Origin: Solen grandis
Taxonomy: Eukaryota > Mollusca > Bivalvia > Adapedonta > Solenidae
DNA length: 64,000 nt
Reading direction: 5' to 3'
Assembly (NCBI GenBank): GCA_021229015.1
Contig: CM037777.1
Location: 25,973,222 to 26,037,221, forward strand
Positions 1 through 11,432 of this stretch are shown here, piece after piece. Within the stretch, counting starts at the first letter, position 1. The number at the start of each line of letters is the position of its first letter. Under the pieces are notes generated by a model. The model was not told where the DNA came from, ran no database searches, and worked only from the letters and a program-made list of their open reading frames with translations. The translations under genes and the position numbers were made by a program.

Positions 1-699
1 GTTTAATGAAGTCCACATAATGAAATATCTAATTAAAGGATACGGGAAATACCCCGGAATCCTTAGTTGTTTAGACAGGGCGATATAGTCCTCTGGACAA
101 ACAACCCTTTAAATGTAGTTGTTCTGACATTATGACAGCTTATAACCAAACGGAGTATCCGAAATATGTCACACTTAACATGTCCAAAACATTGTGATGG
201 TAAACTGTAGCAGACTCCCTAAAACGATACCAATTGATAAAAATGTACAAACAGGAACGAAACCTACACTCTTTGAATACATTGTATAATGACAATTTGA
301 TGCTTCAACCAGAAATATATGCACGTCAGCAATTGCTTTTTCAATTCGATATAATATTTTGTTATCATTTTTATTGACACATTTGAAATTAAAAAAAAAA
401 ATAGTGTATCAAATGTAAAAATGATGTCTTTATGACATGTATGAAAAAGATCTGTATAGCGACGGCTATATTAGTATAATTATTAAATGTGTATAATAAT
501 ATCATTATAAATGACTTGATAAAAATAGATGGTTCTTGTGAAAATGCCACATAAAATATGCTACTCCGTTCATAATCTTCTCAATTTCTATATTATTTTT
601 ACAATACGGAAAAGAGTTTATGACATTTATATATCTACTTTCTTCTGATTTTTTTATTTTTATTGTTTAAATGCATTCTTTTGCATATTGTTTGTTATA

Positions 700-1345
700 T
701 TTTTTTTTGTAATGGCGAAAGTATTATGCTGATTGCGCCATATAATTTATCTAAATGATTGTTTATAAATTATGTCTCATAAAAAAAAAAAATATGTTGG
801 TCAGACAAGCAAAAGTCTCACAACGTATGAACAGTCATAAGTTTGATATTCGTAATTTAGGACCCTGCATTTCTCTACGTTGCTTTACATTTTATTTAAA
901 TCATAATTTAAATGATTTCTCATTTATCTATTGATATTATCAATGCAACACTGACGCCTGTGCAAAGAACTTTAGGATACATAACTAGAACTCATGTTCC
1001 TGAAGTTTAATTCTAAACTACTTTATACAGTATATTAATATGTGCACTTATGTCTACTTGTATGGTAGGTACTGTTTTTCGTTTTTTCCTATACATGTTT
1101 TTTTTTATTGTAATAGCTGTAAGAAAAGGTTTGTATTTTATATCCGAATCATATCTCATTTTGACGTTATAATATACGCATAACGTCTGCACTTTCCCGC
1201 TTTTTGACGTTACGTTATTCATGGTGACTCGTTTCCGTGTTATGTTTGAAGTTATTGTTACCTGATGAAGCGTTAGCGAAACGTTGAAGTAATAACAAAT
1301 AATATTTCCTACGGGTTGTCGTTGATTTTTTTCCACACTAAATTA
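700..1345 (+). mobile_element. Penelope-like element 3' end, unit 1 copy
   Basis: Homologous to 8700-9425. The YVGQT coding stretch and downstream non-coding tail are recognisable, but the reading frame is broken many times by single-base deletions relative to unit 2. Substitutions are few, so the breaks may come from sequencing or assembly rather than biology. The element is a 3' fragment; no reverse transcriptase domain is visible upstream. Confidence 0.7.
1255..1298 (+). ncRNA. Degraded hammerhead-like motif, unit 1 copy
   Basis: Same boxes as 9331-9377: CTGATGA at 1262-1268, a GAAA box, and ATAACAA at 1292-1298. Stem II has lost one base on each side relative to unit 2 (GC/GC rather than GGC/GCC). 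The loss is symmetric but falls in a stretch full of single-base deletions, so it may be a consensus error. Confidence 0.4.
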
Positions 1346-3097
1346 TGTCTCAGGGACTTGAAAGCCTCTGAATTTATAAATAAAACGCTATGAATTTTAA
1401 TGACAATTTCTGTAATTGAAAATGACAGCTTGTTAGAAGTAAAGCTAGTGCAGAAATCTGATATCTTAAGTTATGATTTTTGTCAAACGCTATGAATTTT
1501 AATGACAATTTCTGTTCTATATATACATATATGTGCAATGTGCACAAAATGTATAATATTATGGTTTTAGGGGAATCTACAATCGAGTTACTTCATTCAT
1601 TTTTTTTACCAAAGTTTTACACATAATTTGTCCATGCCTAATATATATTTGAAAGTAGAAAATATTTCAGTTTCGATGTTATATATACTTATATTCTTCG
1701 TAAGCAATATAATTTGGTAAAACTGCCATTTCACCTTTGAATAACCGACTTTTGAAACCCTTAATAAAACGTTATGTAATAAAAACCTCCAAAAGTACCC
1801 GAGACGTCCCTGGTGATAAATTGCTTTCCACATTTTGCCCAATAGTCTGCCAAAGACAAGGAACACCTTATTATAGTAAACTGCTGTCCCACATGTCAAC
1901 TCGACGCCTAATATCAAATAAGTCAAATGATTCAGACAAAAAACGACACATGCGAACATAATATCCTGGAATCGGCCGTCTTGCTGTCAACGTAACACAC
2001 TCCTTGTTTAACTTGGACCGATATTTATTTGAGTTAGAAGCAATATATACTGATAAATAAATGAAATCAATCATCGTGTGAGTATACACGAAGATAAACT
2101 GATTTTATAATAACTAGATCGTTTATTTCTTCAGCGATTAGGTTGACTTTGAAAAGTAACTTCGTTCCAGTTTTAAGAATAATGAACAAATGAAATATAG
2201 GGCTGTAAAATTATTTTTATATTATAAGTTTGGCCGGACTGTTGGTAAAGAGTGACATAAATTTTGTACACATTTATTTCTACTTTTCCCACGTCTGTCA
2301 TAAGAATCTGCATGTACACACATATTAGTGATAAAACCTCAGACTAAGGTATCTTTTTCAAATTAAGACCTGACATAGAGGGAATATGATGAGATTTAAG
2401 CAATCAATGTTCAGCTCCGCAATAAAATTAGTGTTTACTCTGTTGAACATTCTACATTTCTATTTTGTTTTAATTCCGTGATCCAGATGTTAAGGTGCAT
2501 AAAATATAAATCCAGGGCAACATTCAATGTTTCCAACCAATTGCCTCTCGTAATATTATATACAATGAGATCCTTTTCCCAAAAGAGTTAATTTTGTATA
2601 TCAGAGGGTTAGCAACATGAAATCCTCTGTTGAACATTCTACATTTCTATTTTGCCTTTCCATTATCAATATCAATGGTTCTATACATAAATCAAACTTA
2701 ACCGTGTTTACAGTTACCCTGGGACTGCTAAGTATACACATTTCTCGGAATAAGGCATGTACTACGTCATATCTCTGAGTTAATATTTCCATTTTGTGAT
2801 AAAGTCATTCAACTTCACGTCTACAAAACCTACAACTGAAAATATGATAAACATTCCATCATTATTATATTAATTAAAAGTAAGCAAAGCTACTTGAATG
2901 AAATAGTAAGTGTGTAAGTAGGTGTGTGTCGGAATAATGTGCGTAAACATGGGCCGTAAAATTTAACAATTGTATCTCTCTGTTACAGATTTAGTAAAAT
3001 TATTTGTACGCAGAGCTATAAATAAATTGATTCAATATGTGTTCAATTCTCAAGTTTATTTTGACTTCTTATTTTAGGTTTGAATATACGCAGAAAG

Positions 3098-3305
3098 ATT
3101 CATTGACATAACTTGACTTTATAGTTTACCGTCGCTTCGACAGTATTTCAGTCATATAGCTACGTCCAGCTAATTACAGGTGGAGGAAGACCCCGAATGT
3201 ACGGAGGCATCCGGGTAGAACCACCGACCCACCGCAAGCCAGCTGGAAGGCTTTCTCACATGAAAATCCGAATGACCCTGCCGAGGAAACATTATAGAAC
3301 TGTTG
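3098..3305 (-). mobile_element. V-SINE (RUDI-like), unit 1 copy, tRNA head lost
   Basis: Reverse-strand copy of the SINE seen intact at 11185-11432. The body and 3' tail (ACCGTCGCTTCGACAGTATT on this strand) are conserved, but sequence past CCCTGCCG, including the tRNA-like head, is replaced by about 20 unrelated bases before the flank TGATATAAATT resumes. Because unit 2 keeps the head, the loss here probably followed the segmental duplication. Confidence 0.75.
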
Positions 3306-5485
3306 ATATAAATTAAAGAATTTTTTGTCAAATGAAATATATACGTAAACGGTTTGATTATATAAATCAAATTCATTTTATACATTTTAATTGTTCAAAT
3401 TTGTAGACTGAAAATCTTATTTACTGAATTTGGTATTTTGACACACGTACGTATACCTCATTTCCAATTTCCAATAAGTTAGAATTACTACAATATAAAT
3501 ACTATTCATGTTAATCATGTTCTTTTTTTATTCGAAGAATGATTGTGGGTTAATTACAGAAAGGTGTCAGTTCGGCAAATATGTCTGACAGATTTCATCT
3601 CGGTCTGATAAAAATATTTTCTCCTTAGTCCAGATGACTGGCAGCGATTTTTCAGTGAACCCAGACTGTAAATATAGGGGAGAAACAACTTTCCTTGCTA
3701 CTCTAGCTTCTTATGAATTTATCTTGCTTGATTCTCGTAATTTAAATGTTTAATATGCTAAAACTATATGTATCAATATATATCAATCATATATACCTGA
3801 AGAAAGGCAAAGACTAATTGCATATTTTCTCATTTGCTTCTCAGTCTGACAGATTTTCTTTTGGTCTGACAAAATTTTCATACTTGTCGGACCAAATGTC
3901 TGACAGACTTTTTTTGCCTTTCGCGAAGTCTGTAATTATGGTTTTAAGTAAGTTTCATCTGACCTTTTCACTATAGGAAACCCATTGGATGTGTCTTGTT
4001 TCACGAACTGTCCAATATCTTACAGATACATTTAAATACAATGTAAGTTTGCATAAATGCTCATTGACAGAAGGTCTGTCATATGTGATTTCAGGAGTGA
4101 TAACTCTTTTTACTTTGGGTATTTACATTCAACTTCTTCAAAACCTTTCCGCTGCTCTACATTTGTGACTTGCTGGGTATATGTCTTGTATTTTTGAACT
4201 GGTCATAGAGAGGTTTGCAATTCAATGTTGGACACCAATACCTAGACGGATTACTTATCTTATATCAGCACTTTGTACTAGAAAAAAACTATCCAAATTG
4301 TTATTGTCTTTTATCAAATCTTTAGGTCCATTAAGATTTCGTGCACACATACACTTATTGGTTTGACGACCGACATTATTTTCGGAGGTATGCTACTACA
4401 TTCTTTTATATTTTAGGGCAGAGCAGAGTTATTTCCCTTATAAACATCAACCCACTTTAAGCTCTGTGTTCAGCCAATGTCTCATTTTTTCATACATTTG
4501 AATTTGTCTTATGCTAGGCACATCGTCTAATTCTGTCAATTCAGTTTACAACAGACGCTGTGATTCAACAGACGATCCCGTGTGACAGCGAATCTTCTGA
4601 AAAATGCATTAAATTTATACTGATTTCAGGATTTCCACTATGTCATGCATAGGAAGCAACGAAATTATAGTTGCACCTCCGAAGGGAAATTATTTGTAAC
4701 TGACACTGTTCTTAACAACTCTAAAAAGTGAAAAAGGATTTCGGTATAGTCATTTATTAGCTTGTAATACAACCTACAATACTTTTATCTACACAACACA
4801 CGCTCAGTGCTGTCATACTGCACATCGCTGAAAATATAAAATTGTCCTTATATATGAAAATAACTCCTACAACCATACATCCTTATTTTCTAATTGCAAT
4901 AAAATTACCACTATGACTAAAACCAGAATACTTAAATAACAATTATCATGTTGGACACAAACTGTAGATTAGCTACAGATCCATCACAATAAATTGTCCG
5001 GTTAGCTATTACTTCTAGGCCATGGCTGCTTTGAAAATATTGTTATCAAGTAAGTGCTTCTGAACAAAGAAATAAACCTGAAATACGGAAGGATTGAAAA
5101 TTTCACAAAATCGAACTTCGTTGCTTCATATCCATATTTGCCCGGGAAAGAAAGCGATGATTTTCGAGAATGGATGTCATTGTACAAGCTTTAAGGATTT
5201 CCTATAAGCCACCCAAAATACTTGTTTATGGCGAGAGTAGAGAGTAGTATCCCTTGTATTATATATTGAAAAGTTAAACCCCGATTATCGGTCGGGATGA
5301 ATACCTGAGATGGTACATACAAGTTCATCGAGTTATATTTACATTGGATGTTATTTATGATTATTACGTTGAAAAATGCAACTAGAATGTGATTTTTTGA
5401 TATTTTGTTGCAACTAAGCACAGTCCCTTGAAAATGTAATCCACTGAAAAGCAACAGCTAACTGGTGTTTTAACCGGAGCTGAAA

Positions 5486-5528
5486 CAACAACAGCAGCAG
5501 CAACAACAACAACAACAACAACAACAAC
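5486..5528 (+). repeat. CAA/CAG microsatellite, unit 1
   Basis: Run of AAC/CAG triplets, about 14 repeats. The matching site in unit 2 (13631-13652) is about half as long, so the tract changed length after the duplication. Confidence 0.9.
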
Positions 5529-6387
5529 ACCGGACTATAAGAAACATTTACACACATATGGCTTTGAATATTTACGTAGATTCATATTTATCTAAATGCA
5601 GACCTTGAAATAAATTGCAAAGCAAAGCTTAACACTTAACAAATCGGTCTCCAAGGAGAAGTGCATAATGGAACGCTTTCACTCTTAACATTTAGATGTA
5701 AGCAGAGACTGTAGTTAAAACTTGCGTTCACTTTTTAAGCTGTTTACTTATCCATGGTAAATTCTCTGTTTAATGCTGTATTTATTCTTATTTATAAGTA
5801 TTGGTTATCATACGTCTCTTAAACAGTTAATGACACAGAGCTATATCATAAATCATCCGCTCCACTCCTGCTGACGGTAAATACATCTATTTTTCATTCA
5901 GATGTTTCTCAATGTCAGCAGGTATTACCCGCATAATCCATGAGTTATTGCAAAGACATTTTCTGTATTTTATTAGTTCTAAGCGTCCAGATATTGAGAA
6001 GTTACTGTAAAAGTCCATCAAAATGTCAACAAAGATTTTAGATTAAACTGTATTTACTGCTTATCACCGACACACATATGTCATTTTTATTGCCTATAAA
6101 GAACTAAATATTCAAAAGCGTTTGGAAATAAAGCATTCCGTCGTAGTAACGAAAAGCGTATTGATATTTAGATATTAAATTTATTTACCAAAGTCGTTGA
6201 TATGTTGCATGCGAGAAATATCTAAATTCGATTGTTAAGAAATTTCTCATCAAATAAAATGTAAATACATTATGTACATTATTAATATCACAATCTAAAA
6301 ACAGATGTCTGACACGCAGTTTTCAATCTGAATGAAGCGATTTAGTAAATAGAACGACGATGCTAGACATTTTTTAATTTACAATAT

Positions 6388-6641
6388 CATATCTTAATAA
6401 AAGCATAAATGTGCATCATGAGCTGACTTATGATTTACCTTGCACAATCTGACACAAAATTGTGCAAGGTGCATCACGAGCTGACTTATGATATACCTTG
6501 CATAATCTGACACAAAATTGTGCAAGGTGCATCATGAACTGAATTATGATATACCTTGCACAATCTGACACAAGATTGTGCAAGGTGCATCATAAATCAG
6601 CTTATGAGGCACCATTATGTTTTTATCTTTTATTAAGATAT
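6388..6641. repeat. Inverted-repeat element with three 58-bp tandem units, unit 1
   Basis: Ends are an inverted pair (ATATCTTAATAAAAG on the left; CTTTTATTAAGATAT on the right). The core repeats a 58-bp unit starting GTGCATCATGAGCTGA at 6411, 6469 and 6527, with the last partial at 6585. Each unit holds a hairpin-forming TTGCACAATCTG...GATTGTGCAA. It looks like a non-autonomous MITE. Confidence 0.75.
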
Positions 6642-6911
6642 GACAATTTGTATGCATGTAAATCCGTTTCATCTAGAATACAGGCCAAATACTACTATCT
6701 AGTTATCAGATAACAAAATTGTTTACAATAACATGAGATTTTGTTTAACAAATCTAAGATGAGTACGATGCTCAGCGGACACCTGCTGAACCGGCCTTTA
6801 TTAACCTAAATCAGTTGCAATCTTTCACCACTTTCAGAGAGAGAAAAAAATCTTTCTCTGAACACTTGGTTAAGTGGGAATGTTTGGCTTTTTTTTAAAA
6901 ATTTTTACAGT

Positions 6912-7199
6912 ATGGAAGAAAATGCTATCATTTGTTATACACTAATTGTTCCTAATATAATCGGAAGCTTGCGGGGAAACATCGTCATTAATCATGTAGT
7001 AGATATCATTGCAACTATTTTAAGGCTAAAGAATCAGTGGGTGTTCATAAACTTGTCTTCTATATGCAGTTTGATTAATGAAAACTTGGTTAAAAGAATG
7101 TGTGACATGCCAGTGCCTTTCGTACGTTATTACATTATCACCTTATATCAGATCTGTAATTTCAGTACTTGTTTCCTTATTAAAAACAACACTTTGTAA
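6912..7199 (+). other. Unrecognised 95-codon open frame, unit 1
   Basis: Codes for a hydrophobic product (MEENAIICYTLIVPN...). The copy at 14926-15213 differs at two bases, both changing the protein (V to I, K to R). The product is rich in I, L and N, as expected from chance AT-rich sequence, and no domain is recognised. There is no splice or promoter signal to argue for a gene. Confidence 0.15.
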
Positions 7200-7333
7200 T
7201 GGATAACCTTTTAATCTGATTTCAATAGACCTATCTATCGAACGTAACCATGTGTACTACAATTCTTATTGCCTTTGTTTGCGGTTAGAATACAATTTTG
7301 ATCCTTTGTCTGATAATGCAATTCAAAAGGTCA

Positions 7334-7459
7334 TGTTTTTTTCCATGAGATGAAAAGGTCACCACCTGGGTCTATCAATGCCAACCCATCCATTTCAAAT
7401 TCACTCATTAACTGATGCTTATTTCCATCTCTAATGGATGGAATACCGTTAGCTGCATC
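7334..7459 (-). other. Possible fossil coding segment, unit 1
   Basis: The minus strand has a stop-bounded frame with an unusually protein-like composition: ANGIPSIRDGN, then HQLMSEFEMDGLALIDPGGD. It is closed upstream by TGA just before the A-A-N-G and downstream by TGA. I do not recognise the family. The unit 2 copy at 15362-15484 keeps it with a few replacements. Confidence 0.25.
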
Positions 7460-8785
7460 TCAGATAGCAAGTAAGGGGATGGCGTGCAACATGCATAGAC
7501 ACATGACACACATGAATCGAGTATAAATGTTATCAAAGCGTAAGCTGCATTTCACTTTTGTTTCGTACGATTTCCATCCGCCTACTTTAAATCTATTTAC
7601 AATGTATATTGCAATCAGCAGCTTGCTTGGGTCAAGTTTCATTTCTATGTGGTGTATTTACACTTGTATTTGATACACGCTATAAATAAACGCATAAAAT
7701 TATTTTGCTTCCATCTGTAGGTCAAATTGTTTTGATATATTGGTAAATCAATTTGAAGGAGCCATTTACATGTTTTATATTGCAAGATCAAACTAAATCG
7801 TATAATTATTTATTACTGAATTTATTTTAAGTTGGTCCCATAAATCACTGCAGTAAATAACTATTTTGGTGAACCGTCACACTTTCACTATTTTTACACA
7901 AAAATGTTTAAAGCCCCAGTGCGTTTTAGCTTAAAATTTGCAAGAGAAAAATATGTTTTTTTAAAATTTCGAACTAGCAAAACCTCAAAAGATGTTTGAT
8001 TAATCTATGAATGTTTAATGAAGTCCACATCATGAAATATCTAATGAAATAATATGGGAAATACCCCGGAATCCTTAGTTGTTTAGACAGGGCGATATAG
8101 TCCTCTGGACAAACAACCCTTTAAATGTAGTTGTTCTGACAGCATTCTGACATTATGACAGCTTATAACCAAACGGAGTATCCGAAATATGTCACACTTA
8201 ACATGTCCAAAACAGTGCGATGGTAAACTGTAGCAGACTCCCTAAAACGATACCAATTGATAAAAATGTACAAACAGGAACGAAACCTACACTCTTTGAA
8301 TACATTGTATAATGACAATTTGATGCTTCAACCAGAAATATATACACGTCAGCAATTGCTTTTTCAATTCGATATAATATTTTGTTATCATTTTTATTGA
8401 TACATTTGAAATTAAAAAAAAATAGTTATCAAATGTAAAAATGATGTCTTTATGACATGTATGAAAAAGATCTGTATAGCGACGGCTATATTAGTATAAT
8501 TATTAAATGTGTATAATAATATCATTATAAATGACTTGATAACAATAGATGGTTCTTGTGAAAATGCCACATAAAATATGCCTACTCCGTTCATAATCTT
8601 CTTCAATTTTCTATATTATTTTTACAATACGGGAAAAGAGTTTATGACATGTTATATATCTACTTTCTTACTTGATTTTTTTATTTTTATTGTTTAAATG
8701 CATTCTTTTGCCATATTGTTTGTTATATTTTTTTTTGTAAATGGCGAAAGGTATTATGCTGATTGCGCCAATATAATTTATCTAA

Positions 8786-9100
8786 ATGATTGTTTATAAA
8801 TTATGTCTCAATAAAAAAAAAAAAAAAAAAAAATATGTTGGTCAGACCAAGCAAAATGTCTCACAACGTATGAACAGTCATAAGTTTGATATTCGTAATT
8901 TTATGGACCCTGCATTTTCCTCTACCGTTGCTTTACATTTTAATTTAGAAAATCATAATTTAAATGATTTCTCATTTATGCCTATTGATATTATCAATAG
9001 CAACACTGATCGCCTGTGCAAAGAAACCTTTAGGATACATAAACTTAGAACTCATGTTCCTGAAGGTTTAAATTCTAAACTACTTTATACAGTAGATTAA
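8786..9100 (+). pseudogene. GIY-YIG endonuclease domain fragment of a Penelope-like retroelement
   Basis: The 104-residue frame has YVGQT at about residues 17-21, then QRMNSHKFDIRN, VALHFNLENHNLNDFSF, an R-L-C-K-E motif, and a final LRTHVPEGLNSKL. This order (Y-V/I-G-Q-T, R..H, VA.HF...H...D, E.....L.T..P.GLN) is the usual C-terminal GIY-YIG domain of Penelope-like elements, which nicks target DNA for integration. A run of about 21 A bases just before YVGQT encodes an artificial lysine stretch and has probably expanded, splitting the GIY half from the YIG-like half. Without its reverse transcriptase the fragment cannot be autonomous. The start codon is arbitrary. Confidence 0.72.
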
Positions 9101-9330
9101 TATGTGTCACTTATGTCTACTTGTATGGTAGGTACTGTTTTTCGTTTTTTCCTATACATGTTTTTTTTTATTGTAATAAGCTGTAAGAAAAGGTTTGTAT
9201 TTTATATCCGAATCAGTACCTATCTCATTTTGACGTTATAAATAGTACGCATAACGTCTGCACTTTCCCGCTTTTTTGACGTTACGTTATTCATGGTGAC
9301 GTCGTTTCCGTTGTTTATGTTTGAAAGTTA

Positions 9331-9377
9331 TTGTTATCCTGATGAAGGCGTTAGCCGAAACGTTGAAGTAATAACAA
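9331..9377 (+). ncRNA. Hammerhead-ribozyme-like motif (type I, short stem III)
   Basis: Core boxes are CTGATGA (9339-9345) and GAAA (9357-9360). Stem I pairs TTGTTAT (9331-9337) with ATAACAA (9371-9377). Stem II pairs GGC with GCC around GTTA. Stem III is only AC/GT closed by a GTTGAA loop, and predicted cleavage follows GTA at 9370. Penelope-like elements are known to carry minimal hammerhead ribozymes of this kind in their terminal repeats. One oddity is an extra A between CTGATGA and stem II, which could weaken activity. The fold was drawn by eye; activity is untested. Confidence 0.6.
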
Positions 9378-11184
9378 ATAATAATTTTTCCTACGTGTTG
9401 TCGTTGATTTTTTCCACACTAAATTATGTCTCAGGGACTTGAAAGCCTCTGAATTTATAAATAAAACATCAATCTATGTTCGTTTTGTTTAGGTGCTCAT
9501 GAACAGTAACGTTTTTTTCGACTCTTAACGGAAAACTAAAACACTGTAAATATATTATTGAAAATGACAGCTTGTTAGAAGTAAAGCTAGTGCAGAAATC
9601 TGATATCTTAAGTTATGATTTTTGTTAAACGCTATGAATTTTAATGACAATTTCTGTTCTATATATACATATATGTGCAATATGCACAAAATGTATAATA
9701 TTATGGTTTTAGCGGAATCTACAATCGAGTTACTTCATTCATTTTTACCAAAGTTTTACACATAATTTGTCCTTGCTTAATATATATTTGAAAGTAGAAA
9801 ATATTTCAGTTTCAATGTTACATATACTTATATTCTTCATAAGCAATATAATTTGGTAAAACTGCCATTTCACCTTTGAATAACCGACTTTTGAAACCCT
9901 TTATAAAACGTTATGTAATAAAAACCTCCAAAAGTACCCGAGACGTCCCTGGTGATAAATTGCTTTCCACATTTTGCCCAATAGTCTGCCAAAGACAAGG
10001 AACACCTTATTATAGTAAACTGCTGTCCCACATGTCAACTCGACGCCTAATATCAAATAAGTCAAATGATTCAGACAAAAAACGACACATGCGAACATAA
10101 TATCCTGGAATCGGCCGTCTTGCTGTCAACGTAACACACTCCTTGTTTAACTTGGACCGATATTCATTTGAGTTAAAAGCAATATATACTGATAAATAAA
10201 TGAAATCAATCATCGTGTGAGTATACACGAAGATAAACTGATTTTACAATAACTAGATCGTTTATTTCTTCAGCGATTAGGTTGACTTTGAAAAGTAACT
10301 TCGTTCCAGTTTTAAGAATAATGAACAAATGAAATATAGGGCTGTAAAATTATTTTTATATTATAAGTTGTTACTGTTGGTAAAGAGTGACATAACTTTT
10401 GTATACATTTATTTCTACTTTTCCCATGTCTGTCATAAGAATCTGCATGTACACACATATTAGTGATAAAACCTCAGACTAAGGTATCTTTTTCAAATTA
10501 GACCTGACATAGAGGGATTATTATTAAGCAAAGTTCTCCGCTAAAATGTTTAAAGCTGTTCTTAATTCCGTGATCCAGATGTTAAGGTGCATAAAATATA
10601 AATCCAGGGCAACATTTAATGTTTCCAACCAATTTGCCTCTCGTAATATTATATACAATGAGATCCTTTTCCCAAAAGAGTTAATTTTGTATATCAGAGG
10701 GTTAGCAACATGAAATCCTCTGTTGAACATTCTACATTTCTATTTTGCCTTTCCATTATCAATATCAATGGTTCTATACATAAATCGGGACTGCTAAGTA
10801 TACACATTTCTCGGAATAAGGCATGTACTACGTCATATCTCTGAGTTAATACTTCCATTTTGTGATAAAGTCTTCACACTTCACGTCTACAAAACCTACA
10901 ACTGAAAATATGTTAAAAAAACATCCCATCATTATTATATTAATTAATGTAAGCAAAGCTACTTGAATGAAATAGTAAGTGTAAGTAAGTAAGGTGTGTG
11001 TCGGGAATAATGTGCGTAAAACATGGGCCGTAAAATTTAACAATTGTATCTCTCTGTTACAGATTTAGTAAAATTATTTGTACGCAGAGCTATAAATAAA
11101 TTGATTCAATATGTGTTAATTCTCAAGTTTATTTTGACTTCTTATTTTAGGTTTGAATATACGCAGAAAGATTCATTGACATAA

Positions 11185-11432
11185 CTTGACTTTATAGTTT
11201 ACCGTCGCTTCGACAGTATTTCAGTCATATAGCTACGTCCAGCTAATTACAGGTGGAGGAAGACCCCGAATGTACGGAGGCATCCGGGTAGAACCACCGA
11301 CCCACCGCAAGCCAGCTGGAAGGCTTTCTTACATGAAAATCCGAATGACCCTGCCGGGATTCGAACCCACGCGGTGAGGGACTGAGTGAGTGTTAAAGTC
11401 AGCGACTCTATGCTCTCGGCCACGGAGGCCCC
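11185..11432 (-). mobile_element. V-SINE (RUDI-like) with tRNA-derived head and target-site duplication
   Basis: Read on the minus strand, it starts with a tRNA-like head (GGCCTCCGTGGCCGAGAGC, with a B-box-like GGGTTCGAATCCC) and continues with the body common to all copies here (ATTCGGATTTTCATGTAAG, then GCTGGCTTGCGGTGGGTCGG). It ends with a short tail reaching GTAAACTATAAAGTCAAG. The flanks TCATTGACATAA (11173-11184) and TCATTGATATAA (11433-11444) form a 12-bp target duplication with one mismatch. Such elements are transcribed by Pol III and mobilised by a partner LINE. The family name is inferred from memory of molluscan V-SINEs. Confidence 0.82.

Larger units (their letters stand above)
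1..8012. repeat. Unit 1 of ~8 kb tandem segmental duplication
   Basis: The window opens inside or at the start of this unit. The sequence beginning GTTTAATGAAGTCCAC at base 1 recurs at 8013 and 16214, and the whole interval aligns in order with 8013-16213. Both units share the Penelope-like 3' end, the V-SINE, a CAA microsatellite, the 58-bp repeat element and two short conserved open frames. Differences include scattered substitutions, a SINE lacking its tRNA-like head here, three rather than one 58-bp units, a longer CAA run, and a segment near 15.70-15.88 kb of unit 2 that is absent here. About 550-1340 differs from unit 2 almost only by single-base deletions, which looks like unpolished consensus. 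No intact host gene was recognised. Confidence 0.93.
8700..9425 (+). mobile_element. Penelope-like element 3' end with GIY-YIG remnant, unit 2 copy
   Basis: Contains the C-terminal GIY-YIG endonuclease fragment (8786-9100), then about 230 bases of non-coding tail with a hammerhead-like fold at 9331-9377. The tail ends in a motif (CGTTGATTTTTTCCACACT) that recurs as a solo fragment near 52810. Upstream of the open frame, 8758-8790 decodes in another frame as an ANIIYL-like stretch, typical of the segment preceding YVGQT in this class. The reverse transcriptase part is missing, so this is a 5'-truncated or decayed copy. Confidence 0.72.

Noticed and set aside
1606..2089. Overlapping frames on both strands, repeated at 9876-10228
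   Set aside because: Conservation is explained by the recent 8-kb duplication; no motif or coding bias.
6411..6600. CRISPR-like array (58-bp periodic repeat)
   Set aside because: No spacers; the whole unit repeats, inside a eukaryotic inverted-repeat element.
11350..11432. tRNA gene
   Set aside because: The A- and B-box-like sequence belongs to the head of a SINE and is joined directly to the SINE body; the same holds for 23000-23082, 41232-41310 and 40255-40325.
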